Assembly (NCBI GenBank): GCA_964612925.1
Contig: CAZTFU010000009.1
Location: 10,033-74,032 of the forward strand
Direction of reading: 5' to 3'
Length of the DNA: 64,000 bases
DNA from: Phil1 sp964612925
GTDB lineage: Bacteria > Bacillota > Clostridia > Christensenellales > CAG-138
Shown: piece by piece, positions 1 through 8,556 of the stretch
How the letters are laid out: each line of letters opens with the position of its first letter
Position numbering within the stretch: the stretch's first letter is position 1
Translations under genes and position numbers: made by a program
The notes under the pieces: generated by a model
Database searches by the model: none
What the model was told of the DNA's origin: nothing
Seen by the model: the letters and a program-made list of their open reading frames with translations, nothing else

Positions 1-390
1 ACGGGCAGTTTGCGCATACAGGCAGTCGATGCGTATACGCTTGAGCCCATACAGGATGCATATATCATAGCCGCACGGTGCGGCATTTCCGCATATACGG
101 ACGAACTCGGTTTTGCATATCTAAATGATGTTCCGTTTAAGCCGAATGCACTTTTCAGCCGCGTGGCCGAATGTGAGTGGGGCGAGGTTGAACTTGTCGC
201 TTTAGCTGACGGATATATGCCTTATGCCCTGCTACATGCGCTCATTTATCCGAATTCGCTCAGGCTCGGCCCAACGTTATATCTTTTCCCTTTGGGTGAA
301 GAGGGTGTTCAAGTAACTACAATGACGGAATCCCCAAGTGAAGAAGATATGCTAAAGCTTATTGAGTATTCTATGTACAGGCAGGAGTAA
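1..390 (+). CDS. C-terminal part of an unrecognised protein, cut by the window edge
   Basis: The frame is open from base 1 to a TAA at 388-390, so the true start lies to the left; the TTG at position 10 is probably internal. About 129 residues are visible. The beginning (LRIQAVDAYTLEPIQDAYI, then a turn ending DELGFAYLNDVPF) has the look of a carboxypeptidase-regulatory-like or CnaB beta-sandwich fold, with a charged tail (SEEDMLKLIEYSMYRQE). No catalytic motif is visible. The DUF3810 gene follows 43 bases later on the same strand. Fold assignment is by pattern only, and the function is unknown. Confidence 0.55.
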   Translation, partial: TGSLRIQAVDAYTLEPIQDAYIIAARCGISAYTDELGFAYLNDVPFKPNALFSRVAECEWGEVELVALADGYMPYALLHALIYPNSLRLGPTLYLFPLGEEGVQVTTMTESPSEEDMLKLIEYSMYRQE

Positions 391-433
391 TATCGACATT
401 CCCTTTTTTATTATCGGGTGGTATAATATTGTC

Positions 434-1576
434 ATGAGTACATCGAATAAAAAAAGCCCGTATTCGGGCGAATGGAAACCCGTTTTAAGAAAGTTGCCGT
501 GGCTGCTGCTTGTTCCGCTGTTCTACGCGCTAAGTCAGCTTGCGTCAAAATACCCCAAAATTACGGAAAAATTCTACAGTTCCTCCGCATATCCATACAT
601 CAGATACGCAATAGGTTACATAAGCTCTCTTGCCCGCGGCATATCCGTTGCCGAATGTGTTATTTTCGCGCTTATAATTGCGGCAATAGTGCTTATTATA
701 CTGTTCTTTGTTAAGCTTTTCAGCGGAAGACTGCGCTTTGCAAGGCTTGTAAGCGCACTTATGAGTATATGCACGTTTGCATCGTTCCTGTTTGCGCTGT
801 TCTATATTGAATGGGGCTTTAACTATATGCGTCCTTCGCTTTATGAAAGGATGGAGCTTAGCATTGAGGCGCGTCCAAAGGAAGAGCTTAATTCGCTTTG
901 CAGATATCTTGCCACCTCCGCAAGCGAATTGAGGGCGGAGCTTAGCGAAAACGAAAAAGGCGTATTTGTTTTGGATTCGTCGGTGCAGGCAGAATTCAAC
1001 AAGATTCCCGCGGCATACAGGCTTTTGAGTGCGGATTATTCCATCTTCTCGGGCACCGTATACCCCGCCAAGGGCGTTAAAGCCTCCGTTATAATGTCGT
1101 ATGGCGGTATTGCGGGCATATACATTCCGTTTACCGCTGAAGCAAACGTTAATATAGACCAGCCCGCGTTGCTTACGGCATCCTCCGCCGCGCACGAAAC
1201 GGCGCATTTTCTCGGTATCGCACGCGAGGATGAGGCCAACTTTGTAAGCTATCTCGCATGTTCTTATTCACTTGACGCTTCCGTTAAATATTCGGGCACA
1301 ATGCTTGCACTTATAAACTGCGCAAACCAGCTTTACTCCGCGGATACCGAATTGTACTACAGCCTTGTAAACGAATGCTATAGCGATGCTATGTTGCGTG
1401 ACATTCGCGATTACAATGCATATTGGGACGAGTTTGAGGGTCCCGTTGAGGAGGCCATGGATAACGTTAACGACAGCTACCTTAAATTCAACCAACAGGA
1501 AAGCGGTGTAAAAAGCTACGGCCTTATGGTCGATTTACTGCTTGCATATTATGCTTCAACCGCTTCCCTTCAGTAG
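434..1576 (+). CDS. DUF3810-family membrane protein with HExxH motif
   Basis: A 380-residue protein with three hydrophobic helices in its first 130 residues (LPWLLLVPLFYALSQLA, a second beginning VIFALIIAAIVLIILFFVK, a third ending ALFYIEWGFNY). A large presumably extracytoplasmic domain follows and contains AAHETAHFLGIAREDEANF. The HETAH fits the zinc-metalloprotease HExxH signature, and the downstream E/N-rich stretch is typical of DUF3810 proteins. Substrates of this family are unknown to me. I chose ATG 434; the frame is open back to 362, but that would overlap the upstream gene. A TATAAT lies only a few bases before this ATG, so the mRNA leader may be very short. It converges with the PBP gene, overlapping it by 7 bases. 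Confidence 0.75.
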   Translation: MSTSNKKSPYSGEWKPVLRKLPWLLLVPLFYALSQLASKYPKITEKFYSSSAYPYIRYAIGYISSLARGISVAECVIFALIIAAIVLIILFFVKLFSGRLRFARLVSALMSICTFASFLFALFYIEWGFNYMRPSLYERMELSIEARPKEELNSLCRYLATSASELRAELSENEKGVFVLDSSVQAEFNKIPAAYRLLSADYSIFSGTVYPAKGVKASVIMSYGGIAGIYIPFTAEANVNIDQPALLTASSAAHETAHFLGIAREDEANFVSYLACSYSLDASVKYSGTMLALINCANQLYSADTELYYSLVNECYSDAMLRDIRDYNAYWDEFEGPVEEAMDNVNDSYLKFNQQESGVKSYGLMVDLLLAYYASTASLQ

Positions 1577-3045
1577 CCAAGCTCTATCGCTTTTTCTATT
1601 ATGGCGGCGGCAACGGGTGCGGCAACGGTTCCGCCTCCACCGCCGTTTTCTATTATAACCGTTATAGCATACGGGTGCTCGGCATCTTCAACAAAGCCCG
1701 TAAACCATGCATGGGGACTGTATTTTCCCGATGACGATACCTCTGCCGTGCCCGTCTTGCCGCAAACGCTCAGCCCTTCCACGGCCGCCTTTTTGCCTGT
1801 GCCGTTTTTGACCGCAAGGCGCATGGCTTCTTTCAGAAATTCGGCTTCATTGCCCTTAAAAACGGTTTTATACTCTTCTACCTGTAATCTTGATTTTATA
1901 TTTCCGTCCTTATCGCTTACATTCAGGCAAAGCTTAGGTTCCGTTATGGTGCCCGAATTTGCTATGCCCGCGGTTAAAAGGCAAAGTTGCATCGGTGTAA
2001 TTATATCCTTATCCTGCCCCACGCCGCTCCACGCAAGTGCAAAATCCGTATCCGCCTTTTCCATGCTGCCGCAGTATATAACCATTTCGTCAAACGAGTA
2101 TTCTCCGCCTATACCAAGTGATTCTGCTGTTTTGATAAGCTTGTCCGCACCAACCTCAAGTGCAATGCTTGCAAACGTGTGATTGCAGGAATAAGCCAAT
2201 GCTTCGCTTAATGTCAATTCGCCGTGAACCTCATCATTATGATCCTTGAGAAGTACATAGCCTTCCTTCACGTTGCCTTCATCATCCACCGCCTCATAAA
2301 GTTCCACCTGTGCACCGCTGTATGAATCGAATGCAAGCGGCCCGTCGCACACGAATATGCGCTCCTCGGCATCAGGTAAATATCTTAATGCGGCAACAGT
2401 GGTTATAAGCTTAAACGTTGACCCGGGGGTATACCTTCCCATGGTTACACGATTGACCATTGAGCCTGAGGGCAGTTCCGCCCCTTCCGAAAGGTATTCA
2501 TCCATTAGCTCTGGGTCAAAGGAAGGGGAGCTTGTCATTACAAGCACTTCGCCCGTGGTATAGTTAAGCATAACTATCGCCCCCGCGCGCTCGTCAAGCA
2601 GTTCGTAGGCATAGTCATTCAGCCTTGTATCCAACGTCAGCGCAACATTATCGCCGCGCCGTTTTTCATTTGAAAACAGATAGCTTAACCTGTCCCCCGC
2701 GTTTTGTTCAAAGCCGAGCAGATACTTTGAAAAAAGTGCCTGTGCGCCGATAGTCTGGCCACTATTGTCACCAACCGCATGGGCGCAGGCAAGTCTTGTT
2801 GTTTCAAGGTAATTATAACGCCGCACGCCCTCATCATCACTTATCACAAGCACGGTGCCGCATCTGTCGGTGACGGTGCCGGCTATTACCGTGTTTTTCT
2901 GCTTTGTCACGCGGGTATTGTACGGACTTGCAAACCAATACGCGCCGTATACATCTATCACATACACAAGGTATGCCCCGAGTATTACGAACATCAATAT
3001 GAAAACCGCAAGCATGGTTTTTATGCCGTTTTTTCGCTTATTCAT
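1570..3045 (-). CDS. Penicillin-binding protein, PbpA/class B-like transpeptidase
   Basis: A 491-residue D,D-transpeptidase that would cross-link peptidoglycan outside the membrane. One N-terminal anchor helix (about residues 9-31) is followed by a short linker domain and the transpeptidase domain. The catalytic motifs are all present: SxxK as STFK (Ser209, in RYTPGSTFK), SxN as SCN (286-288) and KTG as KTGTAE near residue 430. The length and short linker fit the small PbpA-type class B enzymes rather than large division PBPs. Its ATG overlaps the TGA of the FtsW/RodA gene (ATGA), so the two are translationally coupled, and this matches the usual SEDS polymerase plus class B PBP pairing. Confidence 0.9.
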   Translation of the reverse strand: MNKRKNGIKTMLAVFILMFVILGAYLVYVIDVYGAYWFASPYNTRVTKQKNTVIAGTVTDRCGTVLVISDDEGVRRYNYLETTRLACAHAVGDNSGQTIGAQALFSKYLLGFEQNAGDRLSYLFSNEKRRGDNVALTLDTRLNDYAYELLDERAGAIVMLNYTTGEVLVMTSSPSFDPELMDEYLSEGAELPSGSMVNRVTMGRYTPGSTFKLITTVAALRYLPDAEERIFVCDGPLAFDSYSGAQVELYEAVDDEGNVKEGYVLLKDHNDEVHGELTLSEALAYSCNHTFASIALEVGADKLIKTAESLGIGGEYSFDEMVIYCGSMEKADTDFALAWSGVGQDKDIITPMQLCLLTAGIANSGTITEPKLCLNVSDKDGNIKSRLQVEEYKTVFKGNEAEFLKEAMRLAVKNGTGKKAAVEGLSVCGKTGTAEVSSSGKYSPHAWFTGFVEDAEHPYAITVIIENGGGGGTVAAPVAAAIIEKAIELGY

Positions 3046-4349
3046 TCGTCCTCCACGGTGCCGTAGTCATTCGAATACACTTCAGGCGTATCATCTTCAT
3101 CGTCCGTTTCTTCGTCAACAAGTAGTGCTTCTTCAAGCTCGCCCGCACCGATATCCGCGGCAGACTGAATTATTCCGTGCAGCATCATACACGCTATAAG
3201 TGAACTGCCGCCGTAGCTTACAAACGGCATTGTTATGCCCGTAAGCGGTATAAGCTTTATTACGCCGCCTATTATTATAAAAGTTTGCACGGCCAAAAGT
3301 GCGCTTGCCCCGAATGCACACAACGAAACAAACCTGTTTTTAACGTTAAGTGCCGCCATGCAGCCGCGTACTACTATTATAAGGTATATCGCAATTATTC
3401 CAAGGCCGAAAATTATGCCGAATTCTTCACATATTACCGCAAAAATATAGTCCGTGCGGTATGCGGGTATAAGTTTTGGCGACCCTTCGCCAAGTCCCAT
3501 GCCGAAAAGCCCGCCCGACGCAATCGCCATCAGTCCCTGTGCTATTTGATAGCCGCTTGTTGAATATGTGGCCCACGGGTCAAGCCACACCGCAACACGC
3601 CTTTGCACATGATCAAACAGATAATAGCTTGCGATCGCCCCCACCGCACATGCGGCAGTGCCCAAAAGGGTCGTGCCAAGTTTGCCGCTTGCGGCGTAAA
3701 ACATCATCATATACACAAGTGCCATAAGCATGGCCGCGCCAAGGTCACGCTGTATCACAAGCAATATGCACACCGCAACCGCAAAAAGCGTGGGCGCGAT
3801 AAGCTCCTTTAGGCTTGTTCGTTCGCTCATTGCGCCCGCCAAAACTATTATCATTGCTATTTTTACAAATTCCGAAGGCTGAAACAGTATTCCGCCTATG
3901 CTTATCCAGTTTACTGCGCCGCCTGATTCCTTGCCTATAAACAGCAATGCACCGAGAATGCCAAGGCTTATAAGTGCGGCGGGAATGCGAAGATACAAGA
4001 GCACCGTAGGCTTTTTCATAATAAGCAGCATTGCGACCATGCCGATGAGCCCTATGCTTGAGAATATAAGCTGCTTGAGCGCGGTATCCGCGTCAAGCCT
4101 ATATTGCATAACAAGTCCAACGCTCATAAGAAAACCTACAAGCGCGGCCATAAGTCTGTCCCCGTTTGGCAATATCGAACAAAGCAGCATATGTTGAATA
4201 ATAACAAGCAACACGGTAAGCACCATGAAGAGAAGTGCTTTTGCGTCAAAGCTTTCCTTTGATACGGAAAGTAGCATAAACGCCGCAAATATGAATATAA
4301 GCACGATGAGCAGCACCCTTGAGGCTCCGACTCGTCTAACCTTGAGCAT
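3042..4349 (-). CDS. FtsW/RodA/SpoVE-family SEDS glycosyltransferase
   Basis: A 435-residue multi-spanning membrane protein that would polymerise lipid II into glycan strands. Family landmarks are GLFGMGLGEGSPKLIPAYRTD (the conserved periplasmic loop), the ICEEFG motif right after it, and the C-terminal PFVSYGGSS motif. About ten membrane segments are visible, with an acidic tail (EETDDEDDTPE). The frame is open upstream to 4424, but ATG 4349 has GGAGG six bases ahead, whereas the ATG at 4355 abuts it; I chose 4349. It overlaps the FHA gene by 14 bases and the PBP gene by 4. Whether it serves division, elongation or spore cortex cannot be told from the sequence. Confidence 0.9.
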   Translation of the reverse strand: MLKVRRVGASRVLLIVLIFIFAAFMLLSVSKESFDAKALLFMVLTVLLVIIQHMLLCSILPNGDRLMAALVGFLMSVGLVMQYRLDADTALKQLIFSSIGLIGMVAMLLIMKKPTVLLYLRIPAALISLGILGALLFIGKESGGAVNWISIGGILFQPSEFVKIAMIIVLAGAMSERTSLKELIAPTLFAVAVCILLVIQRDLGAAMLMALVYMMMFYAASGKLGTTLLGTAACAVGAIASYYLFDHVQRRVAVWLDPWATYSTSGYQIAQGLMAIASGGLFGMGLGEGSPKLIPAYRTDYIFAVICEEFGIIFGLGIIAIYLIIVVRGCMAALNVKNRFVSLCAFGASALLAVQTFIIIGGVIKLIPLTGITMPFVSYGGSSLIACMMLHGIIQSAADIGAGELEEALLVDEETDDEDDTPEVYSNDYGTVEDE

Positions 4350-4800
4350 CGTCATCCTCCCTGTTTCGCGAAGGTGCGCAAATGAATTCAATATCGAGAA
4401 CGCGCACCCTGTCCCCCGGTTCAAGCATTACGGTACGTGCCTTCTGCGCAAGGCCGTTTATTGCAAAAAACCGTTTCCGTTTTACTTTTATATATACCGA
4501 TCCCTTGCTTTCAAACAGTTTGATGTGGTTGCGATTCAAACAGCAGTTTTCAATGAATACATCGTCCGTTTCGCTGCCGCCTATACTGCATTCGCCGTTT
4601 ATATAGAGCCGTGTGCCGTAAAGCGATTCGGGCTCCGTAAAGCGAATATACCTTACACTTATTTGCGCAATCCGCCGTGCGCGGCGCATCAGGCGCGCCT
4701 TCTTTATGCTCAGCACCAACGATGCCGCAATTATATAAAGTATAATCACAATAAAAAGATACCGCGCCAAAGCGGATAACATATCATAAACCGAATCCAC
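4336..4800 (-). CDS. Membrane-anchored FHA-domain protein
   Basis: A 154-residue protein with one N-terminal membrane helix (YLFIVIILYIIAASLVLSI), a basic stretch, and a C-terminal forkhead-associated domain. FHA hallmarks are the strand SIGGSETDDVFI, the N-R-N-H-I-K-L motif (usually SR-H), NGLAQK and the end strand GDRVRVLDIEF. FHA domains bind phosphothreonine peptides, so the protein may link a Ser/Thr kinase to wall synthesis; an FHA-rodA-pbpA order is familiar from other Gram-positives. The start is GTG 4800, nine bases after AAAGGAGG. It is the first gene of the FHA-FtsW-PBP operon. Confidence 0.8.
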   Translation of the reverse strand: MDSVYDMLSALARYLFIVIILYIIAASLVLSIKKARLMRRARRIAQISVRYIRFTEPESLYGTRLYINGECSIGGSETDDVFIENCCLNRNHIKLFESKGSVYIKVKRKRFFAINGLAQKARTVMLEPGDRVRVLDIEFICAPSRNREDDDAQG

Positions 4801-4845
4801 AGCGCGGTACCTCCTTTGTTTATTCTGTTTTATTGTACCACAGTT

Positions 4846-6864
4846 TTACCGTTTTGGCTTGTGTTCCTTTCTTTGCGGCAGCAATCTTATCGCATTGAGT
4901 ATGCATATCAGCGCAGTACCGACATCCGCAAATACGGCCATCCACATCTGTGCGTAACCCATAATGCCGAGCACCATGACTATAAGTTTTATGCCAAGCG
5001 CGAGCACAACGTTTTCCCTTGCGATAAACATTGTGCGCATAGATATTTCTATCGCCTTGGGCAAGGCCGTAAGCTCATCGCCCATTATGACCATATCCGC
5101 GGCCTCCACCGCGGCATCCGTTCCGCCCGCACCCATGGCACAGCCTACGTCTGCACCCGAAAGTACCACGGAATCGTTTATTCCGTCACCGACAAACACC
5201 ACGGGGCCGTGCTTTTCGCGCATGGCTTTAAGCACATCAAGCTTTTCGTTCGGCATGAGTGCGGCATGTACGCTTTCAATGCCAACCTCATCGGCAACGT
5301 TCATTGCGCTTTGTGTATTGTCACCCGTAAGCAATGCAACATTCATGCCCTGCTTTTTAAGCATCTCTATCGTCTCGCGGCTTTGCGGCTTTACGGAATC
5401 GTCTATAACTATGCGACCCGCATAACTTCCATCTATAGCTATATGCACGGTCGTTCCGCGCTCCGTGTGTTCGCCGCACTCAACGCCTTCGCTCCGCATA
5501 AGCTTCATATTGCCCGCAAGCACCGTTTGACCGTTTACCTTGCCCTTTACGCCAAAGCCCGCAAGTTCCTGCATTTCTTCCGCGCCGTATTTTCCCTTTG
5601 CAACGGAAGTTATCGCATGGGCTATCGGATGGGTGCTTTTTGCCTCAAGTGCGGCGGCTATTTCTATAAGGTCATCCCCTTCAAGCTCGCCCTCACATTC
5701 CGTAGCCGTTACCGTAAAGCAGCCCTTCGTTATCGTGCCAGTTTTATCCAGTGCAACTGCCTTTACGCGGCAAAGCGTTTCCATTATATTGGCGGCCTTC
5801 AGCATTATACCGTTTGAGGATTGCCTTGCAAGACCCGCAAAAAACGTAAGCGGCACGCTGAGCACAAGTGCGCACGGGCAGGATATTACAAGCAACAGCA
5901 GGCCGCGGTGTATCCATTCGCGCCATTCGCCAAGCCCTACGATGGGCGGAATTACGGCAACGAGCAATGTCAACACCATTACGGCGGGTGTATACACGCG
6001 GGCAAAGCGCGTAATGAACCTTTCCATGCGCGGCTTTGATTCCGCCGCTTCTTCAACGGCACGAATCATGCGGCTTGCGGTTGATTCGCCCGCTTCACGC
6101 ACTGCAACTGCCACTATACGGCCGGATTTGTTTATTCCGCCGGAAACAAGCTCACTGCCAACGCTCACATGCACCGGCACGGATTCGCCGCTTATCGCCG
6201 AAAGGTCAACAAAGCTTTCACCTTCTATAACCGTGCCGTCAAGCGGTATCCTTTCGCCGGGAAGAATCTCGTATTTATCGCCTGCCTTGGCCTCCTCTGC
6301 GCGAAGCACCGTATATTCGCCGTTACGCTCAAGCCTTACGGTATCGGGCCTTAGGTCAAGCACCTGCTTGATAGACCTTTGCGACCGTCCTACCGCTATG
6401 CCCTGAAGCAGTTCTCCAACCCTGTAAAGCAACATTACCATAACGCCCTCGCCGTATTCGCCAAGGGCAATGGCTCCTATTGTGGCTACACTCATAAGAA
6501 CGTTTTCGTCCGCTATGCGCCCGTGCAATAATCCGCGGAATGCGTTAATGAGTATTTCGGCACCTACCGTTATATACGATGCAAGCAATACTATCGTTTT
6601 TATTACCCCATCCGCCATGCAAAGCCCCGCTATCATAAGTGCGGCACTTATTGCTATAAGTATTATTTCCTTCTTTATGTCATCGGTATCGTGTGCATGG
6701 TCATGGCCGCAACCGCAACCATGATCGCAACAGCTACAGCCGTGCCCGTGTTCATGGTTATGCTCATGTTTGTGTTCATGTTCGCAACAGCAGTCATGCT
6801 CATGCTCGTGTTTATGCTCATGTTCATGGCAGCAGTCATGCTTGTGTTCGTGTCCCTTGCTCAT
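4846..6864 (-). CDS. P1B-type heavy-metal (Zn/Cd/Pb-class) exporting ATPase
   Basis: A 672-residue cation pump. The first about 60 residues are an extreme His/Cys/Glu-rich tail (many HEHEH and CC groups, ending CGCGHDHAHD) in place of a folded HMA domain. The core has the CPC metal motif in SCPCALVLSVP, the phosphorylation site DKTGTITKG, the class-specific HP dipeptide (THPIAH), the ATP-binding TGDN and the hinge GDGINDS. CPC plus the His-rich tail fits export of Zn2+, Cd2+ or Pb2+ more than Cu+. The start ATG overlaps the ArsR stop as TAATG, so the pair is translationally coupled and presumably induced by the exported metal. The family is certain; the metal is inferred. Confidence 0.92.
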   Translation of the reverse strand: MSKGHEHKHDCCHEHEHKHEHEHDCCCEHEHKHEHNHEHGHGCSCCDHGCGCGHDHAHDTDDIKKEIILIAISAALMIAGLCMADGVIKTIVLLASYITVGAEILINAFRGLLHGRIADENVLMSVATIGAIALGEYGEGVMVMLLYRVGELLQGIAVGRSQRSIKQVLDLRPDTVRLERNGEYTVLRAEEAKAGDKYEILPGERIPLDGTVIEGESFVDLSAISGESVPVHVSVGSELVSGGINKSGRIVAVAVREAGESTASRMIRAVEEAAESKPRMERFITRFARVYTPAVMVLTLLVAVIPPIVGLGEWREWIHRGLLLLVISCPCALVLSVPLTFFAGLARQSSNGIMLKAANIMETLCRVKAVALDKTGTITKGCFTVTATECEGELEGDDLIEIAAALEAKSTHPIAHAITSVAKGKYGAEEMQELAGFGVKGKVNGQTVLAGNMKLMRSEGVECGEHTERGTTVHIAIDGSYAGRIVIDDSVKPQSRETIEMLKKQGMNVALLTGDNTQSAMNVADEVGIESVHAALMPNEKLDVLKAMREKHGPVVFVGDGINDSVVLSGADVGCAMGAGGTDAAVEAADMVIMGDELTALPKAIEISMRTMFIARENVVLALGIKLIVMVLGIMGYAQMWMAVFADVGTALICILNAIRLLPQRKEHKPKR
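6694..6860 (+). repeat. Low-complexity CATG/CGTG-rich tract inside the ATPase gene
   Basis: About 165 bases of irregular hexamer-like repeats (tcatgc, tcgtgt, tcatgt) encode the His/Cys/Glu-rich N-terminal tail of the metal ATPase on the other strand. The repetition probably lets the number of metal-binding His pairs vary by slippage or recombination. It is coding sequence, not a mobile element. Confidence 0.6.
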
Positions 6865-7238
6865 TATTCCGTCCTCCTTCCCATTATGTCCTTTACAATA
6901 GAGCGAGCCAATGACCCCGCCTGTGTATCGGTTATATAGTATATTACACGCTTACCGCTTTTCTTGTACTTTACAACTCCGCTTTGCCTAAGCAGACGCA
7001 AATGGTGTGATATTGCGGGTTGGCTCATTTTAAGCATATCCGCAAGCTCGCATACGCACATTTCCTCTATCGCAAGGATGCAAAGCAGTCGTATCCTTGT
7101 CGGGCTTGAAAGCTGTGTAAACAGTTCCGATGCATCAAGCGCCACATCCTCATCGGGTATCATGCCGAGTATTTCAGCCTCATGCACAGGGTCGGTATGT
7201 TCCGTTGTGCAAACAAGATTCATGGTCTTGCTGTCCAT
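6864..7238 (-). CDS. ArsR/SmtB-family metal-sensing repressor
   Basis: A 124-residue winged-helix protein. The recognition region reads EMCVCELADMLKMSQPAIS followed by HHLRLL. The CVC at the start of helix alpha-3 matches the ELCVCDL-type metal site of CadC/ArsR proteins, and an N-terminal Cys (NLVCTTEHTDPVH) could complete a CadC-like alpha-3N site. I infer derepression by Cd, Pb or Zn. The start is ATG 7238 behind AAAGGAG. The gene is first in an operon with the metal ATPase, whose ATG overlaps its stop. The promoter is bracketed by two matching inverted repeats, which are the likely operators. Confidence 0.9.
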   Translation of the reverse strand: MDSKTMNLVCTTEHTDPVHEAEILGMIPDEDVALDASELFTQLSSPTRIRLLCILAIEEMCVCELADMLKMSQPAISHHLRLLRQSGVVKYKKSGKRVIYYITDTQAGSLARSIVKDIMGRRTE

Positions 7239-7287
7239 GGTTTTCTCCTTTCTTATGCGACATTTTATATCCCACTAAATTAGTATT

Positions 7288-7307
7288 ATATAAAAGTATG
7301 TTTATAT
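7288..7307 (-). promoter_or_regulatory. Operator 1 for ArsR repressor (overlaps the -10)
   Basis: The inverted repeat ATATAAA-6 nt-TTTATAT is perfect over seven bases in each arm. Outer arms AGTATTA (7282-7288) and TAATACT (7310-7316) extend the dyad. It overlaps the -10 box of the arsR promoter, the expected place for repression. The arm sequence and spacing are the same as in operator 2. Confidence 0.7.
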
Positions 7308-7334
7308 GATAATACTTAAAACCCATATTGTCAA
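7306..7334 (-). promoter_or_regulatory. Sigma-A promoter of the arsR-ATPase operon
   Basis: Read leftward, TTGACA (7329-7334) is followed after exactly 17 bases by TATCAT (7306-7311). The -35 touches operator 2 and the -10 overlaps operator 1, so repressor binding would occlude both elements. The leader to the ArsR ATG is about 60 bases. Confidence 0.75.
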
Positions 7335-7357
7335 CATATAAATATGTGTTTATATGT
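7334..7357 (-). promoter_or_regulatory. Operator 2 for ArsR repressor (upstream of the -35)
   Basis: The perfect inverted repeat ACATATAAA-TATGTG-TTTATATGT has nine-base arms and a six-base spacer. This is the AT-rich dyad seen with ArsR/SmtB proteins. It lies immediately upstream of the -35, about 46 bases (centre to centre) from operator 1. Confidence 0.7.
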
Positions 7358-7424
7358 TTGTGCGTCGTAGATCCTGCGGAGCGGACAACAAATCGATACG
7401 ATTCTTGATTAAAGTCTGAATTTC

Positions 7425-7457
7425 ATAAAAAAAAGCAGGACTGTCTAAGCCCTGCTT
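7425..7457 (-). terminator. Intrinsic terminator of the M42 peptidase gene
   Basis: AAGCAGG (7433-7439) pairs with CCTGCTT (7451-7457). Leftward transcripts then run into a stretch of U's from the poly-A at 7427-7434. It follows the M42 stop codon by about 20 bases. Confidence 0.7.
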
Positions 7458-7477
7458 CTATGCTTTTTATTTGGTTT

Positions 7478-8491
7478 TCAGCCGATATATTCCTCTATAA
7501 GCTTCAGCGTATTCATAACGCCGTTCATATGCGATCGTTCGTAATTGTGGGATGCATATACGCCCGGGCCGATTATCGCGTGAGCGACGTCCATTCCGCT
7601 ACGAAGTGCAACATCCGCATCCGACGAATACTGCGGATAAACGTCAACGGCATAATCCAAGCCGTGTGCTTTTGCGGTATTTATAAGGCGCGTGGTGAGC
7701 TCATAATCCGTGGGACCCACAATGTCCTTGGCGCATATACTTACTTGAGTTTCCTTGCATTCAAGTCCCTTGCCGACACAGCCCATATCAACGGCAATCA
7801 CTTCGTCAAGATCCTCGGGCATACCGCTTGCGCCGCCGTGGCCCACCTCTTCATATACGGTAAAGTATAAATATACTTTGCAACCCGGCTGTCTGTTTTC
7901 GTCCTTCAGGCGTTTTGCATATTCAAGTAGCATTGCCGCACAAAGCTTATCATCAAGGAAACGGCTCTTTATAAAACCGGATTCGGTTATTGTGGTGCGC
8001 GGGTCAAAGCAAACATAGTCGCCTACGCTTATGCCAAGCTTTTTAACGTCGTCCTTGCTTTCAACAAGTTCGTCTATAAGCACCTCCATTGTGTCATATG
8101 TGCGCTTGATATCGCTAAGTTCTCGGTTTACGTGAACGGAGGCGTTGATTATTTGGCACACTCCGCTGTAGCTGCGGCCATCCCGCGTAACAACTGTACA
8201 GTTTTCACCTTCTATGGAATTCGCGTGAAGGCCCCCTATATTGGTTATCTTGAGTGTGCCGCTGCCCTTTATTTCAGTTACCATGGCACCAAGCGTATCC
8301 ACATGTGCGCTGAGAAGCACACTCTTCCCTTCACCGCCGAGGCAAACGCCGACACAGCCTTTTTTGGTTATATAAGGTTCGTAGCCAAGGCGTGCCAATT
8401 CCTCAATAACGTATTCTGCGGCCTTGCGCGTATAACCCGACGGGCTGTTTATAGCCATAAGGTTCATAAGCTGTTGTTTCATGTATTCCAT
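7478..8491 (-). CDS. M42-family metallo-aminopeptidase (FrvX/PepA-like)
   Basis: A 337-residue cytoplasmic two-metal aminopeptidase of the glutamyl/deblocking aminopeptidase type. The metal and catalytic motifs are in order: SAHVDTLGAMV (first His and general-base Asp), SRFLDDKLCAAM (bridging Asp), YEEVGHGGASG (catalytic Glu pair), AVDMGC (metal Asp) and the C-terminal GVYASHNYERSH (metal His). The length is normal for the family. The start ATG 8491 follows CGGAGG. It has its own promoter at 8518-8546 and terminator and is likely monocistronic; the role is peptide turnover. Confidence 0.9.
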   Translation of the reverse strand: MEYMKQQLMNLMAINSPSGYTRKAAEYVIEELARLGYEPYITKKGCVGVCLGGEGKSVLLSAHVDTLGAMVTEIKGSGTLKITNIGGLHANSIEGENCTVVTRDGRSYSGVCQIINASVHVNRELSDIKRTYDTMEVLIDELVESKDDVKKLGISVGDYVCFDPRTTITESGFIKSRFLDDKLCAAMLLEYAKRLKDENRQPGCKVYLYFTVYEEVGHGGASGMPEDLDEVIAVDMGCVGKGLECKETQVSICAKDIVGPTDYELTTRLINTAKAHGLDYAVDVYPQYSSDADVALRSGMDVAHAIIGPGVYASHNYERSHMNGVMNTLKLIEEYIG

Positions 8492-8517
8492 ATATAATTA
8501 CCTCCGATTTTTGTTTT

Positions 8518-8546
8518 ATTATACCGCTAAGCGGTTTTTTCGGCAA
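8518..8546 (-). promoter_or_regulatory. Promoter of the M42 peptidase gene
   Basis: Leftward TTGCCG (8541-8546), a 17-base spacer and TATAAT (8518-8523) end about 27 bases before the ATG. The spacer contains the palindrome ACCGCTTAGCGGT, which could act as an operator. On the plus strand the same palindrome is followed by TTTTTT. Confidence 0.5.
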
Positions 8547-8556
8547 CAATGTATAC

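Noticed and set aside
4816..5817. Long open frame (333 codons) antisense to the metal ATPase gene
   Set aside because: Composition is Arg/His/Cys-rich with no domain pattern, while the opposite strand encodes an unmistakable P-type ATPase. It is a codon-bias shadow.
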